From: Ligilactobacillus sp. WC1T17
Lineage (GTDB): Bacteria; Bacillota; Bacilli; Lactobacillales; Lactobacillaceae
Direction: 5' to 3'
Length of the DNA stretch: 64,000 nt
NCBI GenBank assembly: GCA_900110005.1
Contig: FOCC01000004.1
Span: forward strand, 1 to 64,000
The position numbers and the translations under genes are program-made. A model generated the notes under the pieces. It was not told the DNA's origin, searched no databases, and was given only the letters and a program-made list of their open reading frames with translations. Of the stretch, positions 28,388 through 37,578 are shown piece after piece (position 1 is the stretch's first letter; each line of letters opens with the position of its first letter).

Positions 28388-29152
28388 GTGGGAAATTTAC
28401 TAGATGGTAAAAAAATTCTCGTTATGGGTGCAGCTAACCGTCGTTCGATTGCCTGGGGCTGTGCTTCAGTAATGCAAGAACAAGGCGCTGAATTGATTTA
28501 TACTTATCAAAATGAACGTTTAAAGAAAAGTTTGTTGAAACTTGTCGGCGATGAAAATTTATTGGTTGAATGTGATGTTTCCGATGATGAAAGCTTAACC
28601 AATGCTTTTAGTACTATCAAAGAGCGTTTTGGTAAAATTGATGGCATTGTGCATGCGATTGCTTTTGCACCAAAAAATGAATTGGAAGGCGATATTTTAA
28701 ATTCAACCAGAGCAGGTTTTGCGCAAGCTTTGGATGTTTCCAGTTTTTCTTTTTTGGCTGTGGCCAAAAGCGCTTTGGAACAAGATTTATTAGCTGAAAA
28801 AGCCAGTTTAGCAACGTTGACTTTCATGGGCTCAAGCCGGGCCATTCCTAGTTACAATACAATGGGTGTTGCTAAGGCTGCTTTGGAAGCTGAAATGCGC
28901 TACATGGCTCGTGATCTTGGCAAGCGGAGTATCCGGGTTAATGCCATTTCAGCCGGAGCGGTTAAGACTTTAGCAGTTACAGGGATTAAAGGCCACTCTA
29001 AATTGCTTGATATGTCTCAAGATCGGGCCGTGGATGATGTTTCCGTTACAACCACCCAAATTGGTGGCATGTGCGCCTTTTTGATGAGTGATTTGGCTAG
29101 CGGTGTTGTCGGCGATGTTATTTATGTGGATAAGGGTGTCCATTTAATCTAA
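28388..29152 (+). CDS. fabI: Enoyl-ACP reductase (NADH), FabI type
   Basis: Completes each elongation cycle by reducing trans-2-enoyl-ACP; the usual triclosan target. It is about 254 aa with the Gly-rich MGAANRRSIAWG, the cofactor region after TYQNERL, and the catalytic Tyr-x6-Lys in SYNTMGVAKAALE. An ATG at 28379 is in frame but is fused to the only purine-rich ribosome site (AGAAAGAG), so I prefer GTG 28388. It is the last gene of the operon. Confidence 0.93.
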   Translation: MGNLLDGKKILVMGAANRRSIAWGCASVMQEQGAELIYTYQNERLKKSLLKLVGDENLLVECDVSDDESLTNAFSTIKERFGKIDGIVHAIAFAPKNELEGDILNSTRAGFAQALDVSSFSFLAVAKSALEQDLLAEKASLATLTFMGSSRAIPSYNTMGVAKAALEAEMRYMARDLGKRSIRVNAISAGAVKTLAVTGIKGHSKLLDMSQDRAVDDVSVTTTQIGGMCAFLMSDLASGVVGDVIYVDKGVHLI

Positions 29153-29155
29153 GAA

Positions 29156-29184
29156 AAATGAGCTGGATTTCCAGCTCTTTTTTT
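29156..29184 (+). terminator. Terminator of the fab/acc operon
   Basis: GAGCTGG pairs with CCAGCTC around a 4-nt loop, followed by seven T. Confidence 0.9.
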
Positions 29185-29278
29185 GTTTTTATCCCAAGGT
29201 AAAATGCTTGTTAAAGTATCTTTTAATGAGCTAAAATATAAAAGGATATTAGTGATTAATTGCTTTAAATCTGATTGG

Positions 29279-29320
29279 AAAGGAGTTAGATGAGCATTTA
29301 GACTCATCTGCAAAAAATCG
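29279..29320 (+). promoter_or_regulatory. zwf leader: Shine-Dalgarno, three-codon ORF and hairpin
   Basis: AAAGGAG (29279-29285) is followed after 4 nt by ATG-AGC-ATT-TAG (29290-29301). AGATGAG (29288-29294) pairs with CTCATCT (29303-29309). The zwf ATG lies at 29321 without its own ribosome site. Folding the hairpin brings the Shine-Dalgarno to about 13 nt from that ATG. Confidence 0.55.
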
Positions 29321-30784
29321 ATGAAAAGTATTGAACAAAAAGCACTATTTATTATGTTTGGTGGCACAGGGGATTTAGCCCAAAGAAAACTTTACCCTGC
29401 GCTTTTTAATTTATATAAGAGGGGCTATTTAAAAGAAAATTTCGCAGTAATTGGGACCGCCCGTCGTCCGTGGACAGATGATTATTATCATGAAATTATT
29501 GAAAATGCTATTGATGGTTTAACTGATGATACTGCGCAGGCTAAGGCCTTTGCCAGCCACTTTTATTATCAATCACACAATGTCAATGATACCAGCCATT
29601 ATCAAACATTGAAGGATTTAGCGGAAAAATTAGACGCTAAGTACGCTTTAGAAGGTAATCGGATTTACTATTTAGCTATGTCACCTCGGTTTTTTGGGAC
29701 GATTTGCGACCATTTGAAATCACAGGGAATTTTAACTGATCATGGCTATAACCGCGTGATTGTTGAAAAGCCTTTTGGGCATGATTATGCCAGTGCTAAA
29801 GCTTTAAATGATGAAATTGCCCAAACTTTCCCAGAACATGACGTCTTTAGAATTGATCACTATTTGGGTAAAGAAATGGTGCAAAATATTTTATCAGTCC
29901 GCTTTGCCAACAGTATGTTTAATGCAATGTGGAATAACCGCTATATCAGCAACATTCAAATTACCTTAAGTGAAGCTTTAGGGGTAGAAGAAAGAGCTGG
30001 TTATTATGAGACAGCCGGGGCTTTAAGGGACATGGTGCAAAATCATATTTTGCAAATTGTAACACTACTGACGATGAATGCCCCGGTATCATACAGTGCT
30101 GAAGATATTGCCCGTGAAAAAATCAATGCTTTAAAATCACTCAAAGTCTACAGTCCTAAAGAAGTTAAAGAAAACTTTGTGCGGGGGCAATATGGCGCTT
30201 CTAAAGACCAAATTGCTTATCGCGATGAAGATCAGGTTGCAAAAGATTCCTTGACGGAAACATTTGTAGCTGGAAAATTAGAAGTTAATAATATGGATTT
30301 TGCTGGTGTGCCGATTTATATTAGAACCGGTAAGCGGATGAAGACTAAAGCAACACGGATTGATGTGGTCTTTAAACAGATGCCGACGGTCGTTTTTGAT
30401 GATAAATTAAAGCATGATGTTTTGACCATCAATATTGATCCTAATCCGGGAATTTCAATGCAACTTAATATGAAAAAACCTGGGCAAGGCTTTGAAATTG
30501 AAACAGCTAATATCGGCTATCAGTTAACTGATGAACAAAAAGCTGGAGTGCCGGAAGCTTATGAACGACTGATTTTAAATGCTTTGCGTGGCGAAACCTT
30601 GAATTTTGCCCGTTGGGATGAATTATCATATTCGTGGAAATTCTTGGATGCAATTCGTGAAGCTTGGGATGCGGAAAACTTATCAGATGATGCCTTTCCA
30701 AATTATGTTTGCGGAACCATGGGACCAAAAGCAGCTGATAAATTATTAGCTAAAGATGGTAACCATTGGGAATATGAAGGTTAA
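29321..30784 (+). CDS. zwf: Glucose-6-phosphate 1-dehydrogenase
   Basis: NADP-linked oxidation of glucose 6-phosphate, entry to the oxidative pentose phosphate (phosphoketolase) route. It is 487 aa with the dinucleotide motif FGGTGDLAQRKLYPAL, the active site RIDHYLGKEMVQN and the EKPFGHD segment. The start is forced: the nearest in-frame codon upstream is a stop at 29291, and no other start lies between. No Shine-Dalgarno adjoins the ATG (see leader entry). Confidence 0.95.
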   Translation: MKSIEQKALFIMFGGTGDLAQRKLYPALFNLYKRGYLKENFAVIGTARRPWTDDYYHEIIENAIDGLTDDTAQAKAFASHFYYQSHNVNDTSHYQTLKDLAEKLDAKYALEGNRIYYLAMSPRFFGTICDHLKSQGILTDHGYNRVIVEKPFGHDYASAKALNDEIAQTFPEHDVFRIDHYLGKEMVQNILSVRFANSMFNAMWNNRYISNIQITLSEALGVEERAGYYETAGALRDMVQNHILQIVTLLTMNAPVSYSAEDIAREKINALKSLKVYSPKEVKENFVRGQYGASKDQIAYRDEDQVAKDSLTETFVAGKLEVNNMDFAGVPIYIRTGKRMKTKATRIDVVFKQMPTVVFDDKLKHDVLTINIDPNPGISMQLNMKKPGQGFEIETANIGYQLTDEQKAGVPEAYERLILNALRGETLNFARWDELSYSWKFLDAIREAWDAENLSDDAFPNYVCGTMGPKAADKLLAKDGNHWEYEG

Positions 30785-30818
30785 AAAAGGGAGCTGAGAT
30801 TTTTCTTAGCTCCTTTTT
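30785..30818 (+). terminator. Terminator of zwf
   Basis: AAGGGAGCTGAGA pairs with TCTTAGCTCCTT and is followed by a T-run. The dinB start lies within about 12 nt of its end. Confidence 0.85.
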
Positions 30819-30830
30819 ATGGTTAAGAAG

Positions 30831-31913
30831 ATGACAGAGAAAAAAATTATTCATGTTGATATGGATTGTTTTTATGCTTCCATTGAAGTACGTGATAATC
30901 CAAAATTAAAAGATAAGCCAGTGGTGATTGCTAAAGATCCCCGCCATTTTGGGGGCAAAGGCGTTGTAGCTACGGCAAATTATCCGGCACGAGCTTACGG
31001 CATTCATTCGGCGATGCCGGCTATTTCAGCTTTGAAATTGTGTCCGCAGGCTGAATTTATCACTCCTAATTTTGCCAAATATCAAGCTGTTTCACACGAA
31101 ATTCATACTATTTTTCATGAGTATACTGATAAAGTTGAACCGATTGCTTTTGACGAAGCGTATTTGGATGTGACGGAGCCTAAAGTTCCAACCAAATCGG
31201 CCCTGCTTTTGGCGCATAGACTGCAGCAGGAAATTTACCAAAAAACAGGGCTGACTTGTTCGACAGGCATTTCTTATAATAAATTTTTGGCCAAATTAGC
31301 GTCGGATTACGCTAAACCGGTGGGCATTACCTTAGTTAGGCCAGATGAGGCACTAGATTTTTTGTTCCCGCTAAAAATTGAAGCGTTTCGGGGCGTGGGA
31401 CAAAAAACGCTGGTTAAAATGCATGAATTAGGGATTTATACCGGTTATGATTTATATCAGCAAACAGAATTGGACTTAATTCACCATTTTGGTAAGATGG
31501 GCCACTTTTTTTATCAGCAGGTGCGTGGTATTGACGAACGTCAGGTACAGTGGGACCGCAAACGTAAATCGTTGGGCGTGGAACGGACTTTGACGGCGCC
31601 TTTAGTTGGGCGGGCGGCAATTGAAGCCCAGATGAGTTGGACAGCTGACCGGTTAGCCCATTTATTACAAAAAAAGCAGCAACATGGTAAAACGCTTGTA
31701 TTGAAATTGCGCAATCAGCAATTTGAAACACAGACCAAACGCTTGACACTGGCTGATTTTTTTAATAATGATGGAGAATTATTAGCGGAATATGGGATGG
31801 AATTATTTGACCAAATGAACTTCAAAGACGATGCTATCAGACTTTTAGGGCTGACGATGACTAATTTGGAATCGTTGTCCTATCAGAACATAACTTTAAA
31901 GTTATTTGATTAG
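30831..31913 (+). CDS. dinB: DNA polymerase IV (Y family)
   Basis: Low-fidelity translesion polymerase. It is 360 aa: catalytic Asp in IIHVDMDCFYASIEV near the start, PVVIAKDPR, the second acidic pair in AFDEAYLD, STGISYNKFLAKLASDYAKP, and helix-hairpin-helix at FRGVGQKTLVKM. The C-terminal little-finger domain follows. The start is uncertain: ATG 30831 gives the family start but has only a weak GGTTAAG upstream, and ATG 30819 directly follows the zwf terminator. No clear promoter lies between. Confidence 0.93.
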   Translation: MTEKKIIHVDMDCFYASIEVRDNPKLKDKPVVIAKDPRHFGGKGVVATANYPARAYGIHSAMPAISALKLCPQAEFITPNFAKYQAVSHEIHTIFHEYTDKVEPIAFDEAYLDVTEPKVPTKSALLLAHRLQQEIYQKTGLTCSTGISYNKFLAKLASDYAKPVGITLVRPDEALDFLFPLKIEAFRGVGQKTLVKMHELGIYTGYDLYQQTELDLIHHFGKMGHFFYQQVRGIDERQVQWDRKRKSLGVERTLTAPLVGRAAIEAQMSWTADRLAHLLQKKQQHGKTLVLKLRNQQFETQTKRLTLADFFNNDGELLAEYGMELFDQMNFKDDAIRLLGLTMTNLESLSYQNITLKLFD

Positions 31914-31977
31914 ATATTCGCTGGCAATTCGTGGTATACTGAATAGTTGACAAGCTTAAATTTGTGAGGTGTAAGTT

Positions 31978-32922
31978 ATGACTGTTGCAGCAGAAATTTT
32001 TAATAAAATCAAGGAATATCAAACGATTATTATCCACCGCCATCAAAATGCCGATCCGGATGCTTTAGGTTCGCAAGGCGGTCTGGCAGAGATTATCAGG
32101 GATAATTTTCCAGATAAAAAAGTCGTGACCGTTGGAAAAGATACCCTTGGCTTAAAATGGCTTTTGCAAGCTGATGAAGTCTTAGATGAGCTTTATCAAG
32201 ATGCTTTAGTTATTGTTACTGACACAGCCAATACACCCCGAATTGACGATGAACGTTATCTGAAGGGCAAATATTTGATTAAAATTGATCACCACCCTGA
32301 TGATGATCCTTACGGTGATTTATCATTGGTTAACCCAGAGGCTTCGAGCTGTTCCGAAATTATTTTTGATTTAGCTCAAGCAAATCAGCTTAAAATTAGT
32401 CAAAAGGCAGCTTCTTTGCTGTATACCGGGATTGTTGGCGATACGGGCCGGTTTATGTATGATTGTACGACACCGCATACGCTGAAAGTAGCTGCTCAAT
32501 TAATGCAAACGGGGATTGACTGTACCAAGATTAACCGCAAAATCGATGAAATTTCGTTGGCTGAAGCAAAACTAGCAGCCTACGCTTACCAAAATCTTAA
32601 GCTGACAGAGCACAGAGCAGCTTATTTGGTGGTTAACCGGCAAATCATGACGGAATTAGGGGTTAATAATACCGCTAAGATTGTATCCTTGCCGGGTAAA
32701 ATCAGCGAAGTTTTATGCTGGGCACTGATTGTGGAACAAGAAGACGGAAGCTATCGTTTACGTTTACGTTCGAAACAACCAGTGATTAATGAGCTTGCCA
32801 AAGAATACGATGGTGGCGGCCATCCGTTAGCCAGCGGGGCTAAGTTACCAAGTGCTGCTGGAATTGAGCAGTTTGTAACTAAATTAGATCAAGTGGCTGC
32901 CAAATTTATGGAGGAAAATTAA
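31978..32922 (+). CDS. nrnA: DHH/DHHA1 phosphoesterase, NrnA type
   Basis: Bifunctional oligoribonuclease and pAp phosphatase family, degrading nanoRNA and recycling 3'-phosphoadenosine 5'-phosphate. It is 314 aa. DHH domain motifs: HRHQNADPDALGSQ, TDTANTPRID, the signature DHHPDDD, and GDTGRFMYD. The C-terminal DHHA1 domain ends in the RNA-binding GGGHPLASGA. GAGGTG precedes the ATG. It overlaps the helicase by 1 nt, and the pairing with a CshB helicase is typical of Bacilli. Confidence 0.92.
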   Translation: MTVAAEIFNKIKEYQTIIIHRHQNADPDALGSQGGLAEIIRDNFPDKKVVTVGKDTLGLKWLLQADEVLDELYQDALVIVTDTANTPRIDDERYLKGKYLIKIDHHPDDDPYGDLSLVNPEASSCSEIIFDLAQANQLKISQKAASLLYTGIVGDTGRFMYDCTTPHTLKVAAQLMQTGIDCTKINRKIDEISLAEAKLAAYAYQNLKLTEHRAAYLVVNRQIMTELGVNNTAKIVSLPGKISEVLCWALIVEQEDGSYRLRLRSKQPVINELAKEYDGGGHPLASGAKLPSAAGIEQFVTKLDQVAAKFMEEN

Positions 32923-34250
32923 TGTCTTTTGCACAATTTAACTTTAAGCCTTTTATCAATGAAGCTTTAGCTGAAATCAATTTTGTCAATCCAACTGAGG
33001 TGCAGGCAAGGTTGATTCCGCTTATTTTAAAAAAGCGCAGTGTCGTGGGACAATCGCAAACCGGTAGCGGGAAAACCCATACCTTTTTGCTGCCCATTTT
33101 TCAAAAGGTTGATCCTGATTTGCACATGGTTCAAGCAGTGATTACGACACCCAGCCGTGAATTAGCCTATCAAATCTATGAAGCAGCTAAGCAAATTGCT
33201 AAGCACAGTTCAAAAGAAATTTTAGTTCATAATTATGTCGGCGGGACCGATAAGAAAAGGCAAATGGAAAAATTGGCGCACACGCAGCCGCAGATTGTGA
33301 TTGGGACGCCAGGACGGGTGCTTGATTTGATGCGGTCGCAGGCTTTGGATGTACACCAAGCTCAAATTTTAGTGGTGGATGAAGCTGATATGACCTTGGA
33401 TTTAGGCTTTTTGAAAGAAACCGATGCGATTGCTGGGGCAATGCCTAAAGATTTACAGATGATGGTCTTTTCAGCAACCATTCCAGCTAAATTACAGCCG
33501 TTTTTGCATAAATATATGACTAATCCTGTAATTGAAGTGGTGGAAAATAAAACCGTCATCAGTCCGACAATTGAAAATATTTTAATGTCTACGAAGGGTC
33601 GCGACCGCAACCAGCTGATTTATCAACTGTTAACGATGGGACAAACTTATTTAGCGTTAATCTTTGCCAACACTAAAGAACGTGTGGATGATATTACGGC
33701 TTATCTGCGGTCACAGGGATTAAGAGTTGCTAAGATTCATGGGGGCATTCAACCGCGTGAACGTAAGCGGACGATGCGTGAAATTCAAAATATGGAATAT
33801 CAATATGTGGTGGCAACTGATTTGGCAGCCCGCGGGATTGATATTGAAGGGGTTTCTTTGGTTATCAATGATGATATTCCTAAGGATTTGGAATTCTTTG
33901 TGCACCGTGTAGGGCGGACGGGACGCAATGGCATGTCAGGGACAGCGGTGACCTTGTATGCACCTAGTGAAGATAAGTTGGTCGCTGAATTGGAAAAAAT
34001 GGGGATTACTTTTAGTGAAAAACGTTTTTCCAATGGCGAATTGGTTGATTTTTACGACCGCAATCGCCGGTTAAAGCGCAAGGCCAAAAATAAGAGCCTT
34101 GATCCTAAGTTGATTGGCATGGTGAAAAAAGAAAAGCAAAAGCGCAAGCCCGGTTATAAAAATAAAATTAAAAGGGCTATTCAAAAAGATGAACGGCAAA
34201 AGCGTAAGTTGAAGCGGCGGGAAGAAATGCGGGCCAACCGGAAAAAATAA
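32922..34250 (+). CDS. cshB: DEAD-box RNA helicase, CshB type
   Basis: ATP-dependent RNA unwinding in ribosome assembly, mRNA turnover or cold adaptation. It is 442 aa: Q motif region with FNFVNPTEVQ-like NFVNPTEVQ, Walker A GQSQTGSGKT at 43-52, TPSRELA, TPGRVLD, the DEAD box as VDEADMTL, SAT, and HRVGRTGR. The C-terminal tail is very basic (Lys/Arg-rich from about 385), probably for RNA binding. GGAGG within the end of nrnA serves its start. Confidence 0.94.
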   Translation: MSFAQFNFKPFINEALAEINFVNPTEVQARLIPLILKKRSVVGQSQTGSGKTHTFLLPIFQKVDPDLHMVQAVITTPSRELAYQIYEAAKQIAKHSSKEILVHNYVGGTDKKRQMEKLAHTQPQIVIGTPGRVLDLMRSQALDVHQAQILVVDEADMTLDLGFLKETDAIAGAMPKDLQMMVFSATIPAKLQPFLHKYMTNPVIEVVENKTVISPTIENILMSTKGRDRNQLIYQLLTMGQTYLALIFANTKERVDDITAYLRSQGLRVAKIHGGIQPRERKRTMREIQNMEYQYVVATDLAARGIDIEGVSLVINDDIPKDLEFFVHRVGRTGRNGMSGTAVTLYAPSEDKLVAELEKMGITFSEKRFSNGELVDFYDRNRRLKRKAKNKSLDPKLIGMVKKEKQKRKPGYKNKIKRAIQKDERQKRKLKRREEMRANRKK

Positions 34251-34257
34251 GCTTTAC

Positions 34258-34286
34258 TTGACAATTGGCTAATTATTTTTTATACT
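34258..34286 (+). promoter_or_regulatory. Promoter of alaS
   Basis: TTGACA (34258-34263), 17-bp spacer, TATACT (34281-34286); it overlaps nothing and leads into the T-box leader. Confidence 0.85.
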
Positions 34287-34292
34287 TTGAAA

Positions 34293-34505
34293 AGAAATCG
34301 AGATATGCTTAGGTTATATTGACCTATTAGAGAGGGCTTGGTTGGTGAAAAAGCTCAGGCAGTAACGTGAGTGCTCCTCGAAAATATAAATTTGAATTAA
34401 TGCTTGCCCACATTTTTGGGTAATTAAGAGGTAAACGATAAGCATCGTTGCAAATAGGGTGGTACCGCGCTTTGGCGTCCCTAGTAGCAGCGGTGTTTTT
34501 TTGTT
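34293..34505 (+). promoter_or_regulatory. T-box riboswitch for alanyl-tRNA synthetase
   Basis: The conserved T-box AGGGTGGTACCGCG is at 34456-34469, and the terminator stem closes with ACCGC (from 34464) and GCGGT followed by seven T. A Stem I region with AGAGAGGGC and GTGAGTGCTCCTCG offers GCT as the likely Ala specifier. The base after TGG in the T-box is T, complementary to the discriminator A expected for tRNA-Ala. Uncharged tRNA-Ala would bind and favour readthrough into alaS. Confidence 0.93.
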
Positions 34506-34526
34506 TTCAGAAAGGAATTATTTAAT

Positions 34527-37169
34527 ATGAAGGAATTATCTAGTGCACAAGTACGACAAATGTATTTGGATTTCTTTAAAGGTAAAGGGCACGATGTGAT
34601 GAAAAGTGCTCCTTTGGTTCCTCACGATGACCCAACTTTGCTTTGGATTAACTCTGGGGTTGCAACAATGAAAAAATATTTCGATGGTTCAGTTGTACCT
34701 AAGAACCACCGCATCACCAGTTCACAAAAGTCTATTCGGACTAACGATATTGAAAATGTAGGCCATACTGCCCGCCACCATACCTTGTTTGAAATGTTGG
34801 GCAATTTCTCTGTGGGTGACTATTTTAAAAAAGAAGCCATTACCTGGGCTTGGGAATTGTTAACCAGCAAAGAATGGTTTGCGATGGATCCGGAAAAATT
34901 ATATATTACGGTTTATCCTAAAGATACTGATGCCAAAGAATGCTGGGAAGCTGTTGGCGTTTTGCCGGGGCATATTTATGAAGTTGAAGATAACTTCTGG
35001 GATATCGGCGAAGGTCCATCAGGTCCAGATTCGGAAATTTTCTACGATCGTGGTCAAGAAATGAACAACTTGCCTGAAGATGACCCTGAAAGTTATCCAG
35101 GTGGTGAAAATGAGCGTTATTTGGAAATTTGGAACATTGTCTTTTCACAATTTAACCATAAGCCAGATGGCACTTATGAACCACTTCCACATAAAAATAT
35201 TGATACGGGCATGGGCTTGGAACGGGTTGTCTCTGTTTTCCAACATGCCAAAACTAACTTTGAAACCGATTTGTTTATGCCAATCATCGATGAGACAGCT
35301 AAGTTAGCGCAAGGTGATTTGCATTATGGCGATGACGAACAAAAAGATGTTTCCTTCAAGGTTATTGCTGACCACGCCAGAGCAGTTACCTTTGCTATTG
35401 GGGATGGTGCTTTGCCATCTAATGAAGGACGCGGTTATGTTATCCGGCGGTTAATCCGTCGGGCTGTCATGCATGGCCAAAAGCTCGGTGTCGAAGGAGC
35501 TTTCCTGTACAAGTTAGTGCCGGTGGTTGGACATATCATGGAATCAGCTTACCCTGAAGTTTTAGAAGAAGCAGATTACATTGCTAAAGTTATCCGTAAT
35601 GAAGAAGACCGCTTCAATGAAACCTTAAAAGATGGCGTGGGCTTGTTAGATGATTTGATTGCTGAAACTAAAAAGCAGGGTCAAAAGACTTTGCCTGGGA
35701 CTGGGGTTTTCAAACTTTACGACACTTACGGGTTCCCGTTTGAATTAACCCAAGAAATTGCGGCTGATCAAGGCCTTGAAGTTGATAAAGAGGGCTTTGA
35801 CAGCGAAATGCAAAAGCAAAAAGAACGTGCCCGTGCAGCGCGCAGCAATGCTAAATCAATGGGCGTACAAAACGGCTTATTGACTGATATTAAGACGGAA
35901 AGTGAATATGTCGGCTACAGCGATTTAGAATGTCAAGGTACATTGAAAGATGTTATTGTTGATAACCAATTGGTTGATGAAGTTCAATCTGGTCAAGCAT
36001 TGATGATTTTTGATAAGACACCATTCTATGCTGAAATGGGTGGCCAAGTTGCTGATAAAGGTGTGATCAAAACTGAAGACGGCAGTGTTTGTGCTGAAGT
36101 TATGGATGTTCAACATGCACCTAATGGACAAAATATGCATACAGTTAAGCTTATTAAGCCAATGTCCAAGGGACAAAAGTATACTTTAACTGTTGATGTG
36201 GAATTCCACAACAAGGTGAAAAAGAACCACACGGCAACCCACTTGCTTGACCAAGCCTTGCGGAATGTTTTAGGCTACCATACTCACCAAGCCGGTTCAT
36301 TGGTTGAACCAAATTATTTGCGTTTTGACTTCACCAAGATGGGTGCTATGACGCAAAGTGAAATAACCAAGGTTGAAAACATGGTTAATAAACAGATTTG
36401 GGCTAACTTGCCGGTTGAAACTACTGTGACAGACCTTGAATCTGCCAAGAAGATGGGTGCTATTGCCCTCTTTACTGAAAAATATGGTGAAACAGTGCGC
36501 GTTGTTAAAGCCGGCGATTTCTCGATGGAATTTTGCGGTGGCAACCACGTTGATAACACCAATGAAATCGGCTTGTTCAAGATTATCTCCGAATCAGGTG
36601 TCGGCGCTGGTGTTAGAAGAATTGAAGCGGTAACGTCAAAAGAAGCCTTTGAATATTTGGAACACCGCAATCTGCTTTTGCAACAGGCTGCTTCACAGAT
36701 GAAGATTTCACAAATTAAAGAAGTTCCGCATAAAGTACAAGCTTTGCAAGATCAAATTAAAGACCTTGAAAATAAGGTAGCTTCATTGGAAGCTAAATTT
36801 GCCAGTGAACAGGCTCAAGATGTCTTCAAAGACGTCAAGACCATCAACGGCAAAACTTTGATTGCCGCAGCTGTTAAAGTTTCAGGCATGGATCAATTGC
36901 GCAACTTGGCTGATCAATGGAAAGCAAAGAACTTATCTGATGTCTTAGTTTTAGGAACGGCAGTTGACGGTAAAGCCAACTTAATTGCTGCTGTATCTGA
37001 TGCTAAGGTTAAGGAAGGACTTAAAGCTGGCGATTTGATTAAAGCAATTGCGCCATTAGTTGCCGGTGGCGGCGGTGGTCGGCCTAACTTAGCTCAAGCT
37101 GGTGGCAAGAACCCTGAAGGTTTAGGCCAAGCTTTGAAAGCTAGTGAAAAATGGTTGGCAGAACAATAA
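34527..37169 (+). CDS. alaS: Alanyl-tRNA synthetase
   Basis: Charges tRNA-Ala and edits mischarged Ser or Gly. It is 880 aa, full length. The class II core opens with KELSSAQVRQMYLDFFKGKGH and HTARHHTLFEMLGNFSVGDYFK. Editing-domain zinc residues lie in HTATHLLDQALR and FCGGNHVDNT. The C-terminal C-Ala domain has VAGGGGGRPNLAQAGGK. AAAGGAA lies 9 nt before the ATG. It is controlled by the T-box leader. Confidence 0.98.
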   Translation: MKELSSAQVRQMYLDFFKGKGHDVMKSAPLVPHDDPTLLWINSGVATMKKYFDGSVVPKNHRITSSQKSIRTNDIENVGHTARHHTLFEMLGNFSVGDYFKKEAITWAWELLTSKEWFAMDPEKLYITVYPKDTDAKECWEAVGVLPGHIYEVEDNFWDIGEGPSGPDSEIFYDRGQEMNNLPEDDPESYPGGENERYLEIWNIVFSQFNHKPDGTYEPLPHKNIDTGMGLERVVSVFQHAKTNFETDLFMPIIDETAKLAQGDLHYGDDEQKDVSFKVIADHARAVTFAIGDGALPSNEGRGYVIRRLIRRAVMHGQKLGVEGAFLYKLVPVVGHIMESAYPEVLEEADYIAKVIRNEEDRFNETLKDGVGLLDDLIAETKKQGQKTLPGTGVFKLYDTYGFPFELTQEIAADQGLEVDKEGFDSEMQKQKERARAARSNAKSMGVQNGLLTDIKTESEYVGYSDLECQGTLKDVIVDNQLVDEVQSGQALMIFDKTPFYAEMGGQVADKGVIKTEDGSVCAEVMDVQHAPNGQNMHTVKLIKPMSKGQKYTLTVDVEFHNKVKKNHTATHLLDQALRNVLGYHTHQAGSLVEPNYLRFDFTKMGAMTQSEITKVENMVNKQIWANLPVETTVTDLESAKKMGAIALFTEKYGETVRVVKAGDFSMEFCGGNHVDNTNEIGLFKIISESGVGAGVRRIEAVTSKEAFEYLEHRNLLLQQAASQMKISQIKEVPHKVQALQDQIKDLENKVASLEAKFASEQAQDVFKDVKTINGKTLIAAAVKVSGMDQLRNLADQWKAKNLSDVLVLGTAVDGKANLIAAVSDAKVKEGLKAGDLIKAIAPLVAGGGGGRPNLAQAGGKNPEGLGQALKASEKWLAEQ

Positions 37170-37171
37170 AC

Positions 37172-37207
37172 AAAAAAAGATTGGTTTTTTTAAACCAATC
37201 TTTTTTA
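37172..37207 (+). terminator. Terminator of alaS
   Basis: AAAAAAGATTGGTTT pairs with AAACCAATCTTTTTT right after the stop. Confidence 0.9.
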
Positions 37208-37253
37208 TTTTGTTAAAAATGATTACGGATTTTTTACAATAAGGGCTTATTGA

Positions 37254-37282
37254 TTGTTACTAAGGCTTTTTTTTAGTAGAAT
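37254..37282 (+). promoter_or_regulatory. Promoter of the ireB operon
   Basis: TTGTTA (37254-37259), 17-bp spacer, TAGAAT (37277-37282), 32 bp before the ireB start. Confidence 0.6.
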
Positions 37283-37314
37283 AGAAGTGATGATAAATCA
37301 CGGAGGTGTTTAAG

Positions 37315-37578
37315 ATGAGTTCGTTGGATAAAACCATGTATTTTAATTTTGAAGATAGCAACCAAAAGGATGTCAGAGAAACGTTAGAAACGGTATACCA
37401 AGCTTTGGAACAGAAGGGCTATAATCCAATTAATCAAATTGTAGGTTATTTGCTTTCAGGAGATCCTGCTTATATTCCACGGCTCAACGATGCCCGTAAT
37501 TTAATCAGAAGACATGAACGTGATGAAATTATTGAGGAATTGGTGCGTTCATACCTTGATAAGGGGGATAAAGATTAG
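37315..37578 (+). CDS. ireB: IreB family regulatory phosphoprotein
   Basis: UPF0297/YrzL family; in Enterococcus IreB is a small phosphoprotein substrate of the PASTA kinase IreK that influences cephalosporin resistance. It is 87 aa and shows [54 protein letters not shown] and [16 protein letters not shown]7 lies where the phosphorylated N-terminal Thr is expected. ATG 37315 follows GGAGG at 8 nt. It overlaps yqgF by 1 nt. Confidence 0.93.
   Translation: MSSLDKTMYFNFEDSNQKDVRETLETVYQALEQKGYNPINQIVGYLLSGDPAYIPRLNDARNLIRRHERDEIIEELVRSYLDKGDKD

Noticed and set aside
31414-31749. 111-codon minus-strand ORF in dinB
   Set aside because: Antisense shadow of a conserved polymerase domain; no recognisable protein features.
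34293-34505. Short ORFs in the alaS leader
   Set aside because: The segment is fully explained as a T-box riboswitch.
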